Made by a program: the position numbers and the translations under genes. A model generated the notes under the pieces. The model did not search any database and was not told where the DNA came from. It was given only the letters and a program-made list of their open reading frames with translations. This document shows positions 55,859 to 64,000 of a DNA stretch of 64,000 bases, piece after piece. The DNA is taken from the NCBI GenBank assembly GCA_003439945.1, contig QVRM01006829.1, positions 62,001 to 126,000 of the forward strand. Reading direction: 5' to 3'. This DNA comes from Dermanyssus gallinae. Lineage: Eukaryota > Arthropoda > Arachnida > Mesostigmata > Dermanyssidae. Numbering within the stretch: the stretch's first letter is position 1; each line of letters opens with the position of its first letter.

Positions 55859-55863
55859 GTCAT

Positions 55864-57029
55864 TTCATAGCCCTTCAGGTGTTTCATAGCCCTTTCTCTG
55901 TGTACCTTTCTAACGAGGTGTAGGCCACTTTACCACACTTGTCATCGCTTTGTTTAGCAGGTCTCACGCAGAACCGAAATGCCCGGGCACAAATATATCT
56001 GCTGTATTGTCAAAAAGAAATAGAGCAAGCTGTCGTATTGCGAATCAAGTTGAGTCTATTTCGTTGAAGTCCAAAAATCTCGATAACGTCTAGCACTTTC
56101 AGGCCAATTCTTCGAGAATATCGAAGCGTTACCTCGCAGTAATACGGACGTAAAACAATAGCTTAATGATGCTGCTTCCGTTATAAGTTAGGTATATTAT
56201 TTGCACGCGTTTGCATATCTTTATCTATATTTTTTTGTCCTCATAATCTATACCGATATTTTCCGTTGCCTGAAGCAGCACCGTGCCTTTACCAGCCCCA
56301 GAATCGATTCTGGCGCCTTGGAAGCCGCCGCCAGTGGCACTTGGCATGGTCCGTTAAAGCATGAAAGTTCAAAGCTTTGCGGTTCAGCAACATATGTGCA
56401 ACCGAATTTGGTTGCAAAGTATAGAGCGACCGACGTTTACTGCTCAGAGGAGTGTTTGGAAGGATAAAACTTCACCATTTGTTTTAATAAATCTTTGTCA
56501 CGCAGCGCCATGCAGAACGAAATCATTACAACGCTGTCCCACACATAGCGTAGACTCATAATGATAATATCAGAGACTACTTTCGTCTTCATATCTTCAA
56601 GATATCTACAGCTCAATCAAACGAAGCACGAATAATCCCACGTGGCTTCACGCTTGCCGCTACATAGACAACATCTGGACTGAGTCTCGGAATCTTCAAA
56701 GATAGACATCTTCTACACTTTGGCTCAGAAATTTTGTTCGTTTGGACCCTATACATTCTTCAAGAAAATGTATATCATACCGCATATGTATGTTATGTAT
56801 ATCATATTGTAGGACATGTATATCACAGGAAATACAATGTTTAATGCTGGCTGCCTGATAACAAAAAAAAAGGGGGAGAGCACGGATGTGCCAGTAAAAG
56901 AGATAGTGTGTTACCATCCCTTTGCATTTGAATATTGTGAAATGACATTGCTATGCTTTTAGCTATTATGTGTATGTATTTTCTATATCATCGTATTTAT
57001 TTCACTCATATTGAGTATGCATATAACAT
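55864..57029. other. Unrecognised DNA with one exon-like frame
   Basis: At about 56276-56467 (plus) a stretch of higher GC is open after a pyrimidine-containing tract. It reads RIDSGALEAAASGTWHGPLKHESSKLC and ends DVYCSEECLEG stop. It may be an exon or a decayed gene. I do not recognise it, and no splice partner is evident. Confidence 0.3.
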
Positions 57030-57330
57030 ACTTATACAGATTACACAATTATACATTCAGCTGCTCGCGGCATGTTATTCGAGAGAGGCACTGCAGTGAT
57101 CTCTCTGCAAGGGCCAGGCAGGCAGACGCATGAAACTTCGTACACACCTGAGAGCACAGTCGACAGACGCACTCGGTGTACTCTTCGTGGAAGCTCGTAT
57201 TCGAACAAACCAGGTGATGATAGCCTTGCACTATGTAATCTGGTATAGACGTGGCGTAATAATTTGTATATACTTGTGTGTAGCTCCATGATAAAGAGTT
57301 TGTATGAGTGGGCCTACTGGCCAAGGTAAG
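57030..57330 (-). pseudogene. C-terminal relic of the 33-kb RT family
   Basis: The minus strand reads VQGYHHLVCSNTSFHEEYTECVCRLC, then SQVCTKFHA, matching the Cys-rich end of the element at 34180-34365. The RT part is not present next to it. Confidence 0.7.
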
Positions 57331-57939
57331 TACGAATTAGCCTGCTTGGGGTCCGTCCGGGTCCATGCCCTAAACTGACGTACCGCCCAAACGCAGCAGA
57401 TTAACGTCATGCGCGGGCGCAAATACCATCTATGTTGTGTCGGAGCTGGAGAGCTGAAGTGATCTCCCGGCTCGCTCCGTTCCCACCACACAGGGAACAA
57501 CAACAACGCAAGCAGATCGAGAATGGACGACAGCGAGAAAAAAAAGACAGAAAATAGATGTAGGTGGTATACAGCCGGCAGGCAGAGTGGCATAGGGCGT
57601 CAACGGAAGTCGACACAACAGTTTTTTCTTGCCACGCTTCGAATTGGTTCGAACAATATCCATTGTATCCAGATGAAACAGCAGCAGCAGCAACAGCAGC
57701 AGTGGTCGAAACAGACGCCCCTCACAGATGTTGCCAGGAAGAACGCGCGTGAAGATTGACGCTGTCGAGCTCGGTAAACAACCAAGACAGCGAAGAAATT
57801 GGCAACTGAGCTGCTACAGCACAACCGCAGACGTAGAAGAAGCCAGCAGCAGAGCATGACGCCCCCAACTAATTCCTCACGAAAGTGAGCGGGTGTTTGC
57901 TGTACCCGACAAAGCCTCCCGTCACATACTAGACGATAC
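57331..57939. other. Unrecognised DNA with CAG repeat
   Basis: A (CAG)n/(CAACAG) tract lies at 57677-57704 inside a short plus-strand frame (57523-57759, poly-Gln). It does not look like a real gene. No other structure recognised. Confidence 0.35.
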
Positions 57940-58530
57940 GTTTTTTTGACACGCTGGAGTGGGTCTTCTACGAGTGGTGCTCTCCAGCTTTTTTGCTGAT
58001 GACCGCCTTGAAGTATACTCAGAGACATTTGGCGCTGAGTCGAAATGCGGGGATACCTTTAAGACCTCTACAGCCTCAGTTGCCTGGTTTTTTCATTACG
58101 CCTCGCAGACCTAGCCCGCCACGTACGGAGGGAGTTTAAAAACGTCGTCGTCGTCTATACGAATGCGGATGACGTATTAGTGGCCCACCTGGACGGCGGT
58201 ACCATCCGTCGGATTCTCGGCGCCGTACGAACTTAGCGCCTACATCGTAAGGTCCTGAAGGTACATAAATTCGCGGAGTACATCAAGTAAAAAAAAGAAT
58301 TACATTTTGTCGTAGGAGTGGGTCAATTGACTGCAGCAGATGTATCACATGTCTGCTGTGACCAATCATTGGAATTTGTCAACTCCTTCCCGTCTGTTAA
58401 GTCAGGCGAGGGCAATTGCCTCCATTCAAACAAGGGTAAGTAAGAAACCGCCAAATACTGTCTTTGAGTGTGTGCTAACAGTGCGTCTTTTTGAGCTAAA
58501 GATTGTACCATAGTTGAGCTACAACCTTGG
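57940..58530 (+). pseudogene. RT fragment of the 33-kb family, decayed
   Basis: Plus strand. LADLARHVRREFKNVVVVYTNADDVLVAHLDGGTIRRI aligns with LADLVGYARQEYQKAVVVMYADDIVVAH of the 33-kb element, in two segments of at most 20 residues. CDQSLEFVNSF aligns with CGQPLEFVNSF further on. An extra residue sits in the active site (YTNADD), and several stops and frame changes are present. Confidence 0.7.
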
Positions 58531-59305
58531 CAGACAACAGTCCATTTTTCCGCGGCAAATCTGTGCAGTTAGAAGGATAGTTTGCTTGCACGACAATTAT
58601 GAGCCGCGTCTTTTGCTTGCCGCGGACGGCAAGTAACTTTTGTGCACCTGCTAGTAGTAGCTCATGGGTTGCCGACCGGTAGTAAAAACTTTCTAAGTCA
58701 AGCTTACTTTTACCTATTACCACTTCGTTTAAGTGGCAGGGCAGTGACCGAGGCGTACTGGTGGCACAGTTAGCACAGTTGTACACACTTCGTATACCAT
58801 TTCCAAAAGCCAAGATGCTTTAAGATGAAATGGCATGCACCTGTAGTAGCGTGTGTACATAAGGTACTCTGCGCATGGCCACCACTAGTTTGTGCGTTCG
58901 ACCAAGAACAATTTCTTCAGGTTGGCGATTAATGCCGTTGACGGTTTCGCTCGCAGACGTGCTAAATATCGAATTTGCCTCTGGTGCAGTATGGAGAGTT
59001 CGTTCCGAAAAGAACTCAAAAATGTGCATATTCGACTGTATGTAAAGCACTTATAATATCTAGATAATTACGATATCAATATTTGTGACTCCCGTCTCGA
59101 GCCCATACCTGCGCAAATACACAAATATGATTAAACGCTCAGTAGGAAGTGTGATATCGAGTCGAATGCTGTGTACATTCCGTAGCTGTCAACTTTCTTT
59201 AAGAGCATGAACGTGCGGGTACTATCGCAGCCCGTGAGCGCTAATCCTATTAATTGTTCTTCTGGCGTGACCCGATTGTAGACGTTCAACATATAATATA
59301 TATAT
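58531..59305. other. Unrecognised DNA
   Basis: No recognised gene or repeat. It ends with a TA run at 59293-59312 that precedes the 3' tail of the R1-clade element. Confidence 0.3.
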
Positions 59306-59382
59306 ATATATATTTTTTTTTTTATAGAGGTTACTGGTAAAATGCGTTATGCACACCGGGCGACGTTGTTAAAGCCTCGGTA

Positions 59383-60035
59383 GTGTGGGACTCGCTATAG
59401 TAGTATAAGCTCAAGGGAGCACTTACATATCACTCCGTGCAAGTGCTCACAGGGCATGGACAATTCCAGTCGTACCTTTACCGGATAGGCAAGGCGAATA
59501 CAGATATCTGCGTTCTCTGCACCACAGGCGCACCCGACGACGCGGCGCACACCGTAGAGGACTGCGAGGCCCTTGCGGCCTACCGCACGGGCTCCTCCTA
59601 TGTCCACAAAGGTAGCCCGACCACGACCATCGTGGCCAACATGCTCAAGTCGACAACGGACTGGCACGCCGGGACCCAATACTTAGACGGGCTTATGCGC
59701 GAAAAATGTCGCCAGGAAGATCGCCGCAGATCGCGATTCAACACTAGGCCTCTAGTGTTTACTCCCGAGCAGGACCCACTCTCTGCTCGGGACATAGTCG
59801 TAGACTAAGGAGAGGGTCGCAGCACGGGACTCCCCTCTTCTGGTCTCGATGTAATGGTTCACAATTCCGAACCAGAAGAGGGTGAGAGAGGTGGTTTTTA
59901 GTGGGTAGAACGAGCGGATTGGATCGAGTATTATACTCTTCCCCGGCGTTTAGTCCCACACTACCCTTCATTAACATCGGAGGGTGTGCGTAAAACATTT
60001 TCCACCTCTAAAAAAAAAAAAAGTGTGGGACTCGC
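59383..60035 (+). mobile_element. Nested truncated R1-clade element with 13-bp TSD
   Basis: Element 59396-60022, flanked by GTGTGGGACTCGC at 59383-59395 and 60023-60035. It carries an ORF2 C-terminus, a 3' UTR with cagtcccacactac-like sequence (TTTAGTCCCACACTACCC at about 59948) and an A-tail of about 12. Orientation is opposite to the host element. Confidence 0.88.
59425..59808 (+). pseudogene. R1-clade ORF2 C-terminus (nested element)
   Basis: The frame reads VLTGHGQFQSYLYRIGKANTD, then CVLCTTGAPDDAAHTVEDC (the Cys-rich motif near the end of R1-type ORF2), and ends DPLSARDIVVD stop. RT and endonuclease are lost by 5' truncation. No stop within the remaining part. Confidence 0.8.
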
Positions 60036-60131
60036 ACCCACTAAAATCCAGTCGTCCTCTTTGCCCCTTGACGGGGGTGGACGCAGTACTGTCTTCTCGA
60101 GGTTACTTCACTTGGTCACTCTTCTTGCCAT

Positions 60132-62764
60132 TTAGGCTGCTCGGCTTTGTGCGGCGGTTATTTTCGCCTCAGAGATACCTTGTGCGAATCTTCTTACCAG
60201 AATCCAGGATTTGTGATCTTTGAGGAGCGCCTCTACAAGGGCCTGGCATGTCAGGGGGTTCTGCAGTCCTAGGTTCCGGGACAATAGCTCTCGCTCAGTG
60301 TCGAAGAAGGAGCACCGCTCGTAGCAGTGCCTAACATCATCTGGCTCCCCCGAGTTGCACATGCGGCATACAGGGGAGTCAGTTTTACCGATGCGGTGTA
60401 AGTACTGCTGAAAACAGGCACCATGGCCTGTTAACAGTTGCGCGAGTGGGTAGGTAAGCGAGCCGCGTTTGAGGCTGTACCATTTATTAAGATCAGGAAG
60501 TATTAATCTTGTCCAATATCCAGGATGGCCCGGCTGGATTGCTTCCCATTGCTGGCTCCATTCGCTTAGTGTGTCGGTTCCGCTGACAAGTGTGCCCTCC
60601 GTCAGAACGTTGGTTACAGGGTTTCTTGATACCAATTCTTTTACTCTTAAGTCCCAGGGAATTTGTCTGGAGAGGACCTGTACGGCTGCTGTGGAAGCCG
60701 TGCGACTTGCTCGTGTTATGTTAAGCGCCATAGGTCTTTGGGTCTTGTTGAGGAGGGCGACGTGTTGTAGCTCTTGTAGTCGTGCGTTCCCATAAGGGTG
60801 CGGCGTATAACATGGTGCTGTCTATTACTGACGCTAAGAGTCGGCGCCGAGAGTCGCTTGCTCCTCTGATCCGTGGGAGGATTTTTCGTAACTCTGCTGA
60901 GGCTTTGGCTGCTTTTTTAGCTGCATAGCGCACATGAGGTGTTCCTGTGAGAGCTCTATCCAGGATCACGCCCAGGTAGGATGGCCTTTCAGGTGTCAAT
61001 TTAGGTTGCGTGGAGGACGCTTCAGACCGTTTAGAAGGATTGCTTCCGTTTTTTTGTGAAGCCAGTTCGAGGCCAAGCGTGCGAAGGTGTTGTCGGATAT
61101 CTGCCAAGGCTCCGTTGGCTGTACCTTCGAGCAAATCCTCGTCACTGACGGTAACGATCAGTGCCAGATCGTCTGCTTAGGCGATAGAAAAAACACCCGG
61201 GGGATGCGGCAGTCTTAGTACTCCATCATAGGTTATGTTCCTCAGGGTTGGTCCCAGTACAGATCCTTGGGGAACCTCGGCAGTGACGGCGTAGTCCACT
61301 CCATCGTATGTAGATGCTCGGTCCTTTAGATACGACGCTAGGATACGTCGTAGGTAGGGAGACATGCCTTTATTTCCAAGTGTTTGGTTTATGGCGTGCC
61401 GTTTTCCAAGGATTTGGGTATTCTCCGCTGGTGTGAATTGTGTCCATCATGCGTTTGAATACCTTTGATGATGGTTCTTTAGGAGTACGCGTACTGCTTG
61501 AGGGGGGACAGCATCTGGGCTCGGCGCTTTTCCTGGTCGTATGCGTTCAGCCACAATTCTGATCTCTTAGATTGCGATTGGCTCGAATGAAAAATCTAAG
61601 GTTTCTTGAAAGAGTACCGACTCCGGCGATGGTCTTTGTGGAAAGAGCGCAATTACAATCGGTCGCGCTACTTCTACAGGTAAAGGCGGCTGTGCGTGGC
61701 GCATTTTTTTACGCACAATCATGTATCCTTTGCCCCAAGGGTTTCCCTTGACCTCCTCACCTAGAGAAATCCAGTGGTCTTTTTTACTAATCTTAATGGC
61801 CTTATGTAAGGCTCTTCGTGCTTCTTTGTGCTCTTCCCATAGGTAGAAGAGTTCTAGTCGGTGCCTTGCTCTGTGGCGGGTGCATACTCGCCGTATGCGG
61901 TGGCAAGCCGTTCGCTTTTCGGCAATCCGATTATTCCACCAGTAGCACGGTAGACGATTGGCTATCATAGGTATGGGCGGGAGCTGGACTCTCGGCAGGC
62001 TTCCTCTAGTAGTGTAGAGATTTCTGCTGCCGAGCGTTTAGTGAGGTTATGTACCTTGCTTCTTTATGCTTTCTGCAGGCGGGTATAATTTAGCCTGGGA
62101 AAGCGTTGCGGTGGTGTAGGAGGATTAAGCTGGGAAGAAGTAAAATTGACAGAGAAGGTTACGTAGAGATGGTCGGATAGAGTTTGTTTCCTCGTGAATC
62201 CTCCAGTCGGTTATTCGGTGCAATAGTCTCTGATGCAAATGTCAGATCTAATGTTGATTTGTGTCTGCCATGATCAAAGGTGTATCCCTGGGTGTTCATG
62301 AGTTGTAGATTCGCCTGAGTTGCCCATTCTAGCAGGATCTCTCCCTTTCTTGATGAGTACCTGCTTTCCCACGTACTGTGGGCCGCATTGAAGTCCCCAC
62401 TCACAATCGCCTTTCAGTGACCGCTAGCGCTCATGCTGAGGTCCAGTTCTTAAAGGAAGTCCTCGTATTCCTGTAGGTTGGAGTTCGGATAGATATAGAC
62501 TGAGTAGATCGCAAAGTCGTAAGTGGTAATAAAGGAGAAGTGGGTCCCCTATCCCACTGACGTGGGCGAGTATCTTGTAGGAATTATCTTGATCGAAGCG
62601 GATTTGTTACCAGCGTGGGGCCCGGGTTGAGAAAGCTGTGTGATAGGGGTCTTGGAGAGAAGTAGGACTTCTGTGTCGTTTTCGGTTGCTAATTGGGACT
62701 CCAGATCGTATGCTCTGGGGGCTCTACGGAGGTTTATTTGCAGTATTTTAATTTTGCTGGTCAT
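60132..62764 (-). pseudogene. R1-clade ORF2: endonuclease and RT, multiply broken
   Basis: The start, MTSKIKILQINLRRAPRAYD, is an APE endonuclease N-terminus. SGDFNAAHSTWESRY (62404) is the GDFN motif, intact. VEVARPIVIALFP leads to RT. APSPDAVPPQAVRVLL (about 61500) is followed almost directly by the GNKGMSPYLRRIL region, so the part with the first catalytic Asp is deleted. EVPQGSVLGPTLRN follows, and the active site reads stop-ADD (TAAGCAGACGAT near 61176) where relatives have YADD. The C-terminus has LLTGHGACFQQYLHRIGK and CRMCNSGEPDDVRHCYERC. ORF2 overlaps ORF1 by 17 bases. Confidence 0.85.
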
Positions 62765-64000
62765 TTTGATTGTGGTTTACTCGGAGGTTTGTAACCCGTT
62801 GTCTATATGCTGGACATTGCGTTGTAGTGGCGTAATGTCCATCTTCGTTGCATACGTAGCACCTACTATTGGCCGTGCAGCTCTTTGCGACGTGTCCTTG
62901 TCCTCCGCATTTGAAGCAGCGAGGTTGGGTTGGTCGGGCTGCGGTACAGTCCCTGCCCGTGTCGTTAAAGTTCAGGCACAGTGAGCACTGCGGTACCGAG
63001 ACCATTTCGTCTATGCGGCACCGAGTCTAACCAAGGTGTATATGTCTTTGATGTAGCAATCTTTGGGCTTCCTCTGGTGGCATTTTAACAATGCACGAGA
63101 AGTCGCCCGCCCGGGTTTTCTTTAGCGGGCTTAAGGTAAAAGTCATTTACGGTGCTCCGTTCCTGGTAAGCGCTTTGAGGATGTCTTTCGGCTCGATGGA
63201 CTCGTCTAGGTCCCGGATTATCATAGCCTTGGTCTGTGAGACCGCTTGGGCTGTCGCTTCCAAAGACGCCTTCTCCTTTATGTGCTGAAGAAATCTGCCG
63301 GTGGCATCGGGAGTAGACCTTGCACGATCAGTCGGATTTCGCCTGTAGCTGTTCTTGAGGCTCTTTTAACGTCCACTCCAGCTGTCGCTGGGTCAATGTT
63401 GTTCCTGAGTGCACAAAAGGCTTTAGCATAGGATGCATTGCCTGACTTCACGACAACTGCAAAGGTAGAGTCAGGTTTCTTTCTCTTCTTTTTGTCGTGA
63501 CCTCTTCTATTTTCCGGCCTTTAACTCGGATTTCCAGGGTCATTCCTGGATGTTTCACGAGGGCTTGCTCTAATCTCATTAGAGTAATATCGGCTGTTGC
63601 CGGGATGGCCACTGCCGCTGCCTGGATGTCTTTAGTCCTAAGGAAGCCGCAGAGACTGGTTGCTGCCTCTCTTAGGACTTGCAAAAAGAAACATTTTTCG
63701 TTTCCTTGAGCATGCGGGATCATCCGTGCGTAGAGTGCTCGTGTTGGAGCTGGAGTGTTTTCAACTTCCTCGATTGTTAGGATGTCCCGATTTTGCAAGA
63801 AAATAGTCTTCCCTTTCTTAAGGTGCGGCAATGCATCCTGCAGTCCAGGGAACTGTGGCGATAGTCGGTTTATAAGGCGTTCGTCTTTGTCGGACTTTTG
63901 TGAAAGCAGTAAGGCTCTTGCTGGAACCTTGTCAGCTAAGATACTTGCTTTGCTGAGGCTGGTGGTAGTATAAGTGCGCGCCGGCCACTCCCTTTGCATG
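62748..64000 (-). pseudogene. R1-clade ORF1 (gag-like), cut by window edge
   Basis: Pieces: 63999-63448 (SKASILADKVPARALLLSQK..., then LRTKDIQAAAVAIP), a frameshifted middle at about 63440-63010, and the end at 63005-62748. The end carries zinc knuckles CSLCLNFNDTGRDC, CFKCGGQGHVAKSC and CYVCNEDGHYATTTQC. The stop overlaps the ORF2 start by 17 bases in a different frame, suggesting coupled translation in the active ancestor. Confidence 0.75.

Larger units (their letters stand above)
53122..55863 (+). mobile_element. BEL/Pao-like LTR element copy 2, internally deleted, with TSD
   Basis: Element 53127-55858, flanked by GTCAT at 53122-53126 and 55859-55863. The interior carries the same deletion as copy 1, so the deleted form itself has moved. 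It differs from copy 1 by a TCCA insertion in the ORF, a longer TA run and a deletion in the 3' LTR. No polymerase genes. Confidence 0.88.
59313..64000 (-). mobile_element. R1-clade non-LTR retrotransposon, degenerate, split by a nested insertion
   Basis: Minus strand, running off the right edge. Order: ORF1 (64000-62748), ORF2 (62764-60132), 3' UTR (60131-60023 continuing at 59395), and an A-tail seen as T at 59313-59323. The 3' UTR is cut at GTGTGGGACTCGC by the nested element at 59396-60022. The truncated copy at 7171-7384 is the same family. Confidence 0.85.

Overview
This window looks like repeat-rich, probably heterochromatic nuclear DNA of an arthropod. I see no complete host gene. The evidence for an arthropod is: R1-clade APE-type non-LTR retrotransposons, restriction-like-endonuclease (RLE) retrotransposons, a BEL/Pao LTR family, mariner and Tc1 elements, and many nuclear copies of a very AT-rich mitochondrial genome that read with the invertebrate code (TGA = Trp). 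In the mitochondrial copy cox1 and cox2 lie next to each other with no trnL between them, which is informative about the lineage. I cannot decide between insect and chelicerate.

Layout: 1-5.7 kb holds a Tc1 fragment and the ORF1 half of a minus-strand non-LTR element, split by a complete but internally deleted BEL/Pao element (LTRs, 5-bp target duplication TTACC). 5.7-7.5 kb holds an intact mariner (353-aa transposase) beside a truncated non-LTR 3' end, between 67-bp direct repeats. 7.5-22.4 kb is a fragmented nuclear mitochondrial segment (control-like region, 12S, 16S, cox2/cox1). It is interrupted by two truncated RLE retrotransposons, a Tc1, a long degenerate R1-clade element with a 26-bp minisatellite in its 5' leader, and a CR1/jockey-like fragment. 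22.4-24.0 kb is another R1-clade fragment. 24.0-33.1 kb is a second mitochondrial segment. It carries a nearly intact two-ORF RLE retrotransposon (24359-29357, 13-bp target duplication), a deleted relative and a third Tc1.

33.1-38.5 kb holds RT fragments, a cytb mitochondrial copy, an R1-clade fragment, an R2/R4-like RLE fragment and a 337-bp tandem duplication. 38.5-46.3 kb is mostly unrecognised DNA. It contains a fold-back element, a 30-bp repeat coding a basic decapeptide, and one plausible terminal exon with a membrane segment. 46.8-48.6 kb holds decayed mariner and RLE relics. 53.1-55.9 kb is the second BEL/Pao deletion derivative (duplication GTCAT). 57-58.5 kb holds relics of the 33-kb RT family. 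59.3-64 kb is a degenerate R1-clade element with a further truncated element nested in its 3' UTR.

The most interesting object is the RLE family. A gag-like ORF1 with three CCHC knuckles overlaps, through a TAATG stop/start, an ORF2 with C2H2 finger, RT and PD-(D/E)XK-like nuclease. Four of its five copies here sit inside nuclear mitochondrial DNA. The nested insertions give a relative order of events, and several filled/empty sites and target duplications can be read directly.
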